Shown: positions 11,573 through 21,419 of the stretch, piece after piece
Numbering within the stretch: position 1 is the first letter of the stretch
Layout: each line of letters starts with the position of its first letter
Assembly: GCA_945910005.1 (NCBI GenBank)
Contig: OX246739.1
Coordinates: forward strand, 73,419,523-73,483,522
Length of the DNA stretch: 64,000 nucleotides
Source of the DNA: Isoperla grammatica
Lineage: Eukaryota > Arthropoda > Insecta > Plecoptera > Perlodidae
Direction: 5' to 3'
Translations under genes and position numbers: made by a program
Notes under the pieces: model-generated
What the model was told of the DNA's origin: nothing
The model's input: the letters and a program-made list of their open reading frames with translations, nothing else
Databases searched by the model: none

Positions 11573-11640
11573 CAGTGGCGGGTCGATCACGCAGGTTCTG
11601 GGCCCGCGGGGGGGGGGGGGGGGCGCCCTGCAGGGGGTAC
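11573..11640 (+). mobile_element. hAT-like MITE end with 16-G tract
   Basis: It starts CAGTGGCGGGTCGATCAC, matching the hAT-like termini seen elsewhere in the window, and runs into a 16-base G tract (11608-11623). No partner end was found before the 5S-SINE at 11838, so this may be a fragment. The pairing of a CAGTGGCG end with a G/C homopolymer is shared with 31618-31936 and 32504-32641. Confidence 0.4.
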
Positions 11641-11837
11641 ACGGTAATATTGGGGAGATTAAGCGCCCTGCCTGCGAATTGAAAGCTGCCCTTTACGAGC
11701 CTATCAGATAACGTACGGCGAGCACGCGGCGCACAATAAATGGCAATAGCTGACTTATGACTCTGATCTAGCGGTGATGGCCTTGTGTGCTTTGCCACCA
11801 GAATGCCGGGCTCCATTACTGTTCCCAGCCAACTGTT

Positions 11838-12230
11838 TAGCCGCGGTCGCTTAGCCGGTTCCCATACGAACACCGAAGTTAAGCAACCTCGGGCTATGTG
11901 AAAAGGTGGATGGTGACCACACTCCTCCGAAACACTTTACTGTTGGTTAGAGCGGATTGGAGGGTTCGAAAGCTTGTGTAACAGCTTCGTTCTTCTCGTC
12001 AACAGTCCAGGTTAGTGGAGGAACCTATATGACTGGTCAAAGTTTCACCGTCCTTTCGGATGGGACGTTAAGCCGGTAGTCCCCTTGGTACTTTTTGACA
12101 GGAGTAGGCTACGTGCCGGTACCAGGCTTCTCCTCCTCCCTTCCCTCTTATCATTCATCAATAACCACTCATCAGGCTTAAGAGGGCGTTGTGCCCTACA
12201 CTGGCCTTAATTACAATAAAATAGATAAAT
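11838..12230 (+). mobile_element. 5S rRNA-derived SINE (SINE3-like), copy 1
   Basis: The 5' ~110 bases resemble a 5S rRNA gene: CACCGAAGTTAAGCAAC (11871-11887), CTCGGGC and GGTGGATGGTGACC, which correspond to the internal Pol III promoter region of 5S rRNA. The body is not ribosomal and includes CCGTCCTTTCGGATGGGACG and GGTACCAGGC. It ends in GTGCCCTACACTGGCC followed by an A-rich AATAAAATAGATAAA tail. Two minus-strand copies of the same body lie at 32740-33138 and 63487-63674. Full length is about 390 bp. A real 5S gene is excluded because only part of the 120-base RNA is present and it is altered. Confidence 0.85.
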
Positions 12231-12479
12231 ACTGTTTCACTGATGCATCTCACGAGACAATAGATCATGCTAGAAGTGGCTGTGGTTGTACGAGTTATAT
12301 TGTAGAGTGTGACTTTTGTAATGTGCAATGATCTACATTCTATGAGCGTGTACGTAAACGCTCACCATAATTAATGACTCTTTCTCTGAAGAAATATTAA
12401 TTGAAAACTTCTAAAGATAGCTTGTTGTTTTAAAGAACAAACTTCAAGTAATTTATTAGGGCAAGTAATGAATCCTTCT

Positions 12480-12642
12480 GTATCCGCTCATTGATAATTA
12501 CAGAACAATACAAATTTAATAAAATTCCGCGTGATGGTTTAGGAGATGCAACAGTTTCTTTTTAATGTAGATGATTTCGGTATTGTTTAAAATGCCTTTA
12601 TAATATTTTTTACACCATTTTATAATCATCTTTATTTAGTTG
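12480..12642 (+). repeat. Direct duplication, copy 1
   Basis: This ~150-bp block matches 13408-13575: AAAATTCCGC, TGATGGTTTAGGAGA, TTTTTAATGTAGA and TTTCGGTATTGTT are shared in order and spacing. The two copies are about 0.93 kb apart in direct orientation. They could be a local duplication or two copies of a dispersed repeat. They are not obviously LTRs, since the TG...CA ends and primer-binding site expected of an LTR element were not seen. Confidence 0.7.
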
Positions 12643-13031
12643 CTTGTGAATACTGAAACACCATTTTTATAAAATTGTTTTGAATTGATTATATTATTAA
12701 ATTATGTTCCAACATTTACATTTAACAGACCCACGAAATAATTTTCGTTGTCACCCTAACCAGACCGGTTGGGACAAAAACAGTTCTCATGCACTCTTTG
12801 CGCTCGCACAGAATCGCTGTCTCTGAACCGTTGTCGTCGACTGAAGCCGTCCCTGAACCGTTGTCATTGACTGAAGTCGTCCGAAGCAATCATACAGACA
12901 AGGATTGCACCAGTGGGCAAATCCATTCGGCATCTTTTTCAACATTGAAAACAAATTTAACACAACTTTCCGTAGTCTAAAACGTGAGTAAATGTGATTA
13001 GGGACTAACTTCGAATGGGAGAGTCTGGGGA

Positions 13032-13045
13032 GGGGGGGGGGGGGG
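13032..13045 (+). repeat. Poly-G tract (14 G)
   Basis: An uninterrupted run of 14 G inside the segment between the two direct duplicates. The surrounding 12790-13190 frames have no recognisable domain. Confidence 0.85.
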
Positions 13046-13407
13046 CGAGGGGGAAAGGTTCGTCGGCAATTACGGTAAATCCAATAATGTAGCTTCAAAC
13101 GGCTTTGCGAATCGTTTTCATTAATGCCAAATTGCTCTTGAACTTGCGAAACGTCAAAACACACATTTTTCCACGTTTCTTTCGACAAAGCCGGAAATAG
13201 TTAGAATTCCAAGTGGCGCAGTTCGACGCGCCGGAGATGGAACCATTTTGTTTTGAATTAAATGAGTGAAACGAGCAACCGTATTTTCTCTTGTATAGAA
13301 ATATTGTGTTTACGAGGGAGGTTTTAGTTCAGTAAAGCCACGCAAAACTACCATCCTTGATTCATTTCATAGGCCTATCACAGGCAAGCTTGCAACACCG
13401 GAAATGT

Positions 13408-13575
13408 AAGAAGATAACTTTATGTTCAAAACAATACTAATTTATTAAAATTCCGCATGATGGTTTAGGAGAAGTAACAGTTACTTTTTAATGTAGACAA
13501 TTTCGGTATTGTTCAAAATGCTTTTATAACACATACACATACACTCCATTTTAAAATCATCTTTTTTTAGGTAAT
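13408..13575 (+). repeat. Direct duplication, copy 2
   Basis: Second copy of the block at 12480-12642. It differs by scattered substitutions and a small insertion of ACACATACACATACAC before the shared CCATTTTA end. Confidence 0.7.
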
Positions 13576-13579
13576 ACAA

Positions 13580-15355
13580 AAAAACAAATACACATCTTTG
13601 TGGTTCTGTGTATTGTCTTAAGATATGATGAAAGTTCCCATACAAACAGCCATATTCTAAGTATCAGCCGACAAGCGGGTTCAATTCGTTCAAGGTTATT
13701 GTATTCGATCACTCCACCTAATAATTGTGAAATATATTACCTCTCTCTATGTTTGGGAGTTATTGAATTTTTCTATCCAGACGGAAAACTAGATGTATTG
13801 ACTCCAATAACGTAATACTTAACTAATATGCAGTTTGGAGAAAATGTGTTATCGGTGTTTTACTACAGAATAATGGAACCACATGTTGTGACAAATAATG
13901 TGTGTAGGTCATAACTCTTGAAACTGATAAGAGAACATATTATCACTTAAAACGAAATGTTTGCCGCAACATACAATTTCAAAACACTTTCTATACAATA
14001 TAGACCCTAAATGCTGCACGAAGCTAATAATAACCAACATCCAGGCGCAATTTTATCTAAGTTAGTAGTAACTCAGTAAACTAACGTTTTAAAGTATTAC
14101 TAATGGATGAGCTGAGCAAAGATAATTAGTCTAGTGTGATGGAAGCTTTTAACGTATAATGTAATTTCCATATCATTTTGTTACATCCAAATAAGCTGCC
14201 AGCCAAGACTATAAGCTAGCATGAGATGATAATACAGCCAGGGTAAATACAATACAATACAAACGGCATAAAATATGAGGTGCTATTTTTGTTTTGTGTA
14301 TTTCCGGGAGCTTACGTCACATTTCCCAGTGTTAGTTAGGCCTAGGCCTCGTGTATATAAGTTGTGCAAACAGTTTTAAAGCCACCGGCTTTTCCGGGAA
14401 GTCACAAACTTGTGACAAATTGGCATTTGATTTTGTAATTGTAGTAACTGGAGTTACTCAGGGGACGGTTGCTATCTGGTGTATTCTTGTCTCCCGCCAT
14501 TTAGCAAAAAAAAACTGGCCAGTAGGCGCTCACGGTGAATATTTCTCAAACTAGACCTACTCTTTCTAAAAAAAAAAAAAACTAAAAAGACTGCGCGAGT
14601 GGTAGAATATTAAGCACAGTGTTACAGGGGTGGTTTGCAACGTTGCTCGATCGGCTGTAAAACAGGGGATGTTTCTGCCGTGGCTTCGCCAAGATGGTGA
14701 ATTATTTGTATTGAAAATGCGTGCCGGAGACAAGGGATCAAGCTATACGCATTCAGCAAGCCCAGGGGAAATAACCTTCTGAAACCATTTTCGTGAAACA
14801 TAATTACTATTTTCATTTGTTTAAAATTATAATGGATATAGATTAGACAACTGTAATCTTTTACGTAGCAGTATAATTTTTCGTGTCGTGTGTCCGTAGC
14901 AAAGGTATGTAGCCTAGCCTGCATAAGAATTGTGTTCAATATTGATTTAGCTTTGAACCCCTGTGTTTAAGATAAATTACACTAAGTATAGATTCACATT
15001 AGTTGAATTTATAATCGCAGAACACGAGTGGGTCTATAACCCACAGTAATAACTCGACAATAACCCACAATTTGGACATTTATCACCCTTATTACGGTTT
15101 TCAATAACAGGACTTTGATTCCACATAATTAGATATTCCGACAAAAGTAGCTATTTTCTCTCAACTTGGGGTGGGTATAACAACAAATGAGACTTGCTAT
15201 CAATAGTGGGAATCTTTTATGCTCGATAGTTTGAGGGTTGCATTTTCAGGCACCACTTCAGACCATACCTCGTAAATAATGGATAACGCACTATTGGCAA
15301 ATATGTTTGCATTTTAGATCGTGCCCAACAGGTATTGTTTATCACATGATACGTT
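13580..15355. other. No recognisable gene or element
   Basis: AT-rich sequence with only short open frames (for example 13600-13815, 14351-14554, 14622-14939) that lack familiar motifs. A pure A run lies at about 14569-14581. Confidence 0.45.
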
Positions 15356-15359
15356 ATCC

Positions 15360-15600
15360 TCCCTTACATACAGGACGGCGGATAGTCCAGTGTTAATACC
15401 ACCCTCTCAGAATCAGGAGAGAGGGGTAGTTCTGACGCAATATCTTTCATAGGAGCAATTCACTGCCTTCAACTTATCATCAAGGATAACTAAGGGAAAT
15501 ACCTTCCGTCAGGTGAGGTTGCCGGTGGTGAAAATCAGTCACGAAGGTCCGGAACAGCCTACATGGCGTCATAACTAAGCCACCTTTATTGGTTATTAAT
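15360..15600 (-). mobile_element. Degraded tRNA-derived SINE
   Basis: On the minus strand AGGTGGCTTAGTTATGACG, a degraded T-arm region ending CACCGGCAACC, then CTGACGGAAGGT line up in order with the SINE head and core seen at 4403-4548. It is more diverged than the other copies, so it is probably older. Confidence 0.55.
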
Positions 15601-15839
15601 GGATGGTATTCAGTAAAATATCAATTAAAAGCAAAATAATGTATTCCTAAAATTGTCTCGTTTCGTATTTGTTGAAAATATATTTTATTTCATTGGGGTG
15701 TAATTTCACGAGAAACAATTCGGATCAACATTGTATTCGTGGCGTTGGCTACATTTCATGTTTTATTTTTTATTGCTTGTGTGAGTTTTGTTATGTAAGC
15801 CTGTGTGTTTTCATTATTTGTTTTTTTACGAATTTGTAT

Positions 15840-15968
15840 ACTTAACTGACATTTTATCCAAATTCCCGGAAGGGTACATATAAGCTTGTACACCTTTGTA
15901 ATGTTAAAGTAATATTTTAATGTATAAAAAAGTGGTTTATTCTGGGAAATAAATTACTAACTAACTAC
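15840..15968 (+). mobile_element. LINE-type 3' end with ACTA tail
   Basis: The block ends CTGGGAAATAAATTACTAAC followed by CTAACTA repeats. A polyadenylation-like AATAAA directly followed by a 4-base repeat tail is characteristic of CR1/RTE-like LINE termini. No coding remnant was identified upstream. Confidence 0.45.
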
Positions 15969-15969
15969 C

Positions 15970-17805
15970 TCCGACACAAAAACACACTTTAGTAAATTGT
16001 ATCTGTGTTTGGCGATACATCTCTATACTAAACACAGATTTGTTCTTCGTTTACATATATACATTTTATATGCACGGGTTTAATAATTGGCACATTTATT
16101 TGCTGGCTCTACTTCCTTCTAAATCAAGCGCTATACAATATCGCTCTCTGGCTCCCCAAGTACTCGAAACAACGAGCAGCCCCCCTACAGTAAAAGTGCC
16201 ATAAACAGGCGGCGATTTGTCCTTGGGGGAGTTGATAACACTGATTTACAATGCTAAGTGTTATGAGAAGTGGTCTCCAAACCCTCCATGGAATCCTTAT
16301 CATTTTCTCAACCACCCCCAAAAGCAATTTACTGAAGACGACAACCGGGTCTGCCCTCATCCCCCAGCTAGCGGTAGCTGCGGCTATAATACATCCTACA
16401 TAAATGATGCGTGGAACCACACAATAGAGAGCCACAGCTAAACGGTAATTTTGAGGAAATTATGTAATTATCAATACTAAACAAATATTTGGAGTTACCA
16501 TATTTCTACCTAGCTAACGTTTCAAGGTTATTTTGTAAGGGAGGCTCCTTAACATTAGTCACATGTTTGGGTTAACTTGTTCTTTTGTACAATTGCGAAC
16601 AAATGAACGGAAATCTTCTTGACTAACGAATTATAGGTAAGTTGTTAAGTAAGTTGTTGAATATAGATAGACATAACTTTGATTGGTTTACTTATTTATT
16701 TTTCTCATTTTCTGACTATCTACTATCTACTATCTACTAATTGATTATCGCATAAATAAACTAATTCACAACGCGGATTGGCTTTGTTGTTAGTCACTGG
16801 GAATCGATAGATTCCAAAGCCTTTCTGTATCGAGCTACCAATTATGTATCAACAAATATACACCGCACTCCCGCTCAGCTGTTATCCTTGTTTCCCTCAT
16901 CACCGCTTCCGCTTTCGTTATGTCGACTGAATAATTGGATGATCTGTTACTTCATACAGATCAATTGACCAATATTCAACCGAAACTCGCCAAATATACG
17001 TAATATGCATCCGAGGCAGCCATTTTGTGATTTCTTGAAATAATACCTACTATAACATTTTAGTAACAATAATTGCCAATTACAGCTACATCACTTAAAT
17101 GCAAAGCAACAGTTGTTTTGTCTTTTTTTTGTACACAATAATTAGAATATCGCTCCCCTGAAAGCTGTAAGCCAATGACGAGGACCAGCAAAGCAAAGCC
17201 GAGGAGATGCAAATAGGATTAAGTAAATCGTATCTCCATGTAGCTAGTAATATTATTCAGTGTAGTAAAGCGTGTGTGTTTGGACAAGCACACTATTATG
17301 CATAACCTAATTGGTAAGTTAGAGAAGAGACTAAGACAATATAGCGCGGAATGAGGGAGCTTCATTGTGCAAACAAACTTAGCATGGTGATGGTTCTGTA
17401 TCTAATGATACATTCAACCCGTTTGGAAGAGCGAGTCAGATAACTGACAGGACTAGGTTGACGGGGACGCTGTGAGCACCGGTCGAATGCGGCTGGACCT
17501 AATTGGCTTTAGTTTTACGGAGCGTGACCAGAGCACGGCTGGGGACCGAAATAGGAGTTGATGTACTGGAAACTTTTCTACATAATTAAAACTTGTCACG
17601 GTTGGAGGCGAAATGGGATACATGAAGATGCTGCAGCTGCAACCAGTGCCCTTCCAATTTAACGGACTGTCTGTTTGAATCGAGCAGTGAAGTACAACGC
17701 ATTATATAATGATACGGACAATGCACTGATTTTCACGTGTTACAAAGTGTACAATCAGCATAACTGGGTGCAAATCAGTTCTTGTAAGGGTGTGTTGATC
17801 CAGAT
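15970..17805. other. No gene recognised
   Basis: Open frames at 16124-16435 (minus) and 16217-16441 (plus) overlap each other and have no recognised domain. A short CTATCTA repeat is present near 16716-16738. Confidence 0.4.
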
Positions 17806-17811
17806 CAATGG

Positions 17812-17839
17812 AGATTGCAACCAGGCCAGGTTGCAATCT
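17812..17839. repeat. 11-bp perfect hairpin
   Basis: AGATTGCAACC and GGTTGCAATCT are separated by six bases. The stem is perfect but isolated; no element context was recognised. Confidence 0.7.
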
Positions 17840-17907
17840 GCTTTGAGATCTTATTTGTTTAATTATTTATTTATTTATTTAATGTCTATCCTATTCAGTT
17901 ATAAAAA

Positions 17908-17968
17908 CTGATTTACAAAGGAGCACCTTGATTTACAAAGAAGGACCTGGATTTACAAAGGAGGAGAT
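17908..17968 (+). repeat. ~22-bp tandem repeat, three units
   Basis: TGATTTACAAAGGAGCACCT-type units occur three times with minor changes. Confidence 0.8.
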
Positions 17969-18814
17969 CTGGATAAGGTTTGCGTAAACACCTATTGAGT
18001 GTGTACACTGTAAATACAAATGTGTTTATTCATTTATTTATTTACTTATTTAAAGCCGTCAATGTTCAAACTACTTCCATGCAGAATGTACTGTGAGTAA
18101 ATGTGAGCATACGTAATTCAAACATATTTAGTAAAATGAGTCTGCCAGTGAGAAAACTAACGTAGCACGTGACTTGTTCATTGTGCTTTCTCTCCATACG
18201 AGTACGGCTTTGTGTTTGAATGAGCCGTTTAGCCGGCTTCTTCTAGCTATGTCACGTGGATAGACATGCTGTACACTACCTTCAATACTTCACGTCTCAA
18301 GTATGTTATACTTCAAAGTATTCGAGTGGATTGATTCTACAACTTTATCCAGCTTCAATTCGCTGTGACTTCGAGTACTCAACGTAGACGGTTCGATGTA
18401 AATATTCCATCTCCTGAAGAATAAACGAACAAAGTTATTTGTCTACAATATTTGTCCTCGTTGATGAATCTTAGCGCTTCGCTTTAAAGGAATAAGGGTG
18501 TGCTTCACATTGTTACAGTAAATTTGACTACTTACAACAGCTCGTACTGATACAAAACGACAAAGACTGTTGATGGAATCTTTCTTCGTCAATTCAATGG
18601 AGTCGTATTCTTCTCCACTCAGAACTGATGGATGTGAAATGATTTGACAGACAATCGTGTTTCGTTTCAGAAAGTTGTTTGCCAAACGTGTTTTAATCGT
18701 AAACGTGATTCATCCAGACAGTTAACTGTAACGTTCTGACGAACTGACCACTCCACACTTATTGTATTGCAAGTTGGAGTTGCCGTAACGTGAAACATCC
18801 TACATATTATTAAT

Positions 18815-18910
18815 GATAGATAGAGAGATAGATAGATAATGGTCTTTATTGAAGGCGGGATTAAGGCCAGTTGGGCCTTTTCTTATTTATACAGATATCA
18901 CAGAATACTA
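18815..18910 (-). mobile_element. LINE-type 3' end with GATA/ATCT tail
   Basis: On the minus strand CCGCCTTCAATAAAGACCAT is followed by ATCT repeats (plus strand GATA units, 18815-18838). AATAAA next to a tetranucleotide tail is again LINE-like. The extent beyond about 18910 is unknown. Confidence 0.45.
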
Positions 18911-20015
18911 ATTGTGTAAAAATGAAGTAAGTTCACATTAAAGCAACACAGGAGTCTTCTAATCTTATATGGGAAAAGACTTTTATGCTCTTTGGAACAA
19001 TTTTATATATTTTTTCGAAATTTGTTCCATGGAGAAAGATAAAGATTTCTTTAAAATCAAATTGTATAAATAGGAAAATAATATTTCAAAAATGTGAAAC
19101 TGTGCTTTGACGTAAGAAAAATCGTTAAAACGTACTAACCCCAAATATGTCTTCTAACTGATGTGTAGTTTCGTTTTTAATTGATTGAATAGGTGCCTTC
19201 ATGCAGACATCGTAAGACATAGGCCTATAGGCTAGGCTAAATTTGAGTATTTACAGAAAACACTGTATATTCTTACTCTAACTTAAAGCAAGTTTTACAA
19301 AATGCTTTGTATTCTTGGGAGTTGTTAACTGAATAAAAATATTTGAAAAGGGTGGACAAAACGTTATTTCAAAAACACAGGATGTGTTACACTAGATTCG
19401 GCGAGACAGATTTACTTTCGGTTATTGCATACCTAGGTCGCTTACCTCCCTCACAATAAACAAGTTTCCATTTTTCAAATTAATTCCATTGTGCGTGTTA
19501 CGCATTGTTCGTTGTGTGCGTGCCTATATCGTCTACATTAAAACTGTTCCTTTGTGTTCACGGGGCGCGAAACAATTTCATCCCATATAAAATACATTAA
19601 TCGTGATTTTTCCTAAGTACCAACATTTTAATTTCATAAAATGTTTAGTTTAACATATTTGCGTTCCACGTAACTGACTTTGAGAGCTTATAAACAAACA
19701 ACTTAACTATGGCCTTTAAAACTTCATCGAAATTTTTAACCTATTCATAATAATCATAAAATCTGTCTGAAAAATCATTATAATTTGCATTGTTTGTTTA
19801 TATGTTAAATCGCGCAATACATACAAACCAAACAACGAACGTTGATGTCAGCAAGGCAAGGACAAATATCCATGACAAGTGTCCTACCACCATTTACTAC
19901 ATTACTTACTAATCCTGACAGTATATGTACATAACATCACCATTAATCGTTATACATAAATATGAATTATATAGTATAGGTCTCTTCATTTGTGCTCACT
20001 TTCTTCGTACGAGTT
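18911..20015. other. No recognisable feature
   Basis: AT-rich DNA. No exon, array or element end was identified. Confidence 0.45.
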
Positions 20016-20017
20016 GA

Positions 20018-20115
20018 GTGCAGGTGCAGGTTATGTGCTGTGCAGGTGCGGGTTATTGGTTGTGCAGGTGCAGACTAAAGGTTGTGCAGGTTGTAGGTTG
20101 TGTAGGTGCATAACG
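20018..20115 (+). repeat. Imperfect GTGCAGGTGCAGGTTATG-type tandem repeat
   Basis: Four to five degenerate units of roughly 20-28 bases built on TGTGCAGGTGC and GGTTGT. No coding signal. Confidence 0.7.
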
Positions 20116-20141
20116 GTGGACACGTCCGCGAATAGTGACAG

Positions 20142-20186
20142 TGGCCCAACCCAACGACCCAACCCAACGACCCAACCCAACGATTG
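20142..20186 (+). repeat. 13-bp tandem repeat CCCAACCCAACGA, three units
   Basis: Three nearly identical units follow the previous repeat closely. Confidence 0.85.
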
Positions 20187-20929
20187 GACTCTTGAGTCAG
20201 TGTGTTTTTGCCCGTTGAAGAGATCTGATCAGGGTTCGAAATATTGCGTTTTAAATTGTTTTTATATGTGACAAGGAACAGTGTACAGTCCAATTACTAG
20301 GTCTTATATTATAACGTACAGCGATCTTCTTAGTCTTAATATATTTTAGTATCATTCTAAAACGTCCATTAAAATACAATGCGCACGTCTGGGATCTGCA
20401 TAATACATACGGTTGTTATGAACTACATTGAACAGACGCCGACCTTCAAGCTGGTTCAAATCAAGAGAGTTTAGACGCTCACGTGACTGACAGCGCTGGG
20501 GCTGCATCTCTTACCTGTATTCCCTTACGTGGGGCAGCGTGGGGAATATCAAGGCTTTGCCTTTATAGCCTCGTACATACCCTAAACTAAGTTAGTCGGC
20601 TCCCCAGAGCGCGGGTTATGACGTGTGTATACGCCTACTTGGAGGGCCGCACGTTTAGAGGCTTCGTTCTGTGGGAGGCGGCTGACGTTGATCGCGGGTA
20701 CCGGTGATTATGTATCATTGTTACTCTCTGGGCTGAGAGAACAAGTTGAGCTGGAGGATCGGGGAGGAACAAACTAACGCCCACCGTAAACCATAGCGAT
20801 ACATGGATCATAATTGCTAAACCGAGAAGAAGAAATCGGGAATTTCGAGATGAGGTTTGCTTTATTGACAAACGAAATCTTTAAGTCACAACTAAAACTA
20901 AAACTAAAATGGAGAAGGAACTTTTGTCT

Positions 20930-21312
20930 TTGCGCGAGGCATGCTGGGGAATAGAAGGACTTTGTTTAAACACACGTGGCCTTGACAGCCCCTGACGTAG
21001 AATGCGTCACACCCATTGGCTGAGTGAATACAGCGCTGTGACGCGAGGCATGCTGGGTAAGGGAAGGACCTTGGCAGCTCCTGACGTAGAACGCGTGTAT
21101 CCCATTGGCTGAGTGAATGCAGCGCTATGACACGAGGCATGCTGGGTAAGGGAAGGACCTTAACAGCCCCTGACGTAGAATGCTTCACTCCCATTGGCTG
21201 AGTGAATGCAGCGCTGTGACGCGAGGCATGCTGGGTAAGGGAAGGACCTTTGACAGCCCCTGGCGTAGAATGCGTCACTCCCATTGGCTGAGTGTCTGAA
21301 TGCAGCGCTTCG
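20930..21312. repeat. ~89-bp GC-rich tandem array with CCAAT- and Staf-like motifs
   Basis: About four units repeat at 89-90 bases; CCCATTGGCTGAGTG recurs at 21012, 21101, 21190 and 21280. Each unit carries CAGCCAAT on the minus strand (an inverted CCAAT box), CTGACGTAGAA, and GCGAGGCATGCTGGGTA, whose reverse complement TACCCAGCATGCCTCGC fits my recollection of the Staf/ZNF143 binding consensus. Minus-strand open frames of up to 141 residues cross the array only because of repetition. Motif function is inferred and not demonstrated. Confidence 0.85.
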
Positions 21313-21344
21313 GCTTGTAAGGTCCCCAAGGCCCTGTTCCACTT

Positions 21345-21416
21345 ATGTCACCATACATCATAAATCACCCATTTATCGTTATTGATTAGATTTGCGAAAT
21401 TAATAGGACGTATACA
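21345..21416 (+). mobile_element. tRNA-SINE 3' body fragment
   Basis: ATCATAAATCACCCATTTATC...GATTAG...GCGAAATTAATAGGACG follows the order of the 3' body of the SINE at 1921-2119 (CTCATAATCACCCACTCATC...CAAAACTATGGGACG) with many substitutions. Confidence 0.55.
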
Positions 21417-21419
21417 CAG

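Noticed and set aside
11838..11960. 5S rRNA gene
   Set aside because: Only the internal part resembles 5S rRNA and it continues into a dispersed repeat body found twice more.
12480..13575. LTR retrotransposon
   Set aside because: The direct repeats are short, with no TG...CA ends, primer-binding site or coding region between them.
16124..16441. Overlapping 103- and 74-codon frames on opposite strands
   Set aside because: Neither has a recognised motif or splice context; I could not decide on one and treat both as chance.
20904..21342. 141-codon minus-strand frame
   Set aside because: It crosses the 89-bp tandem array and is repetitive for that reason.
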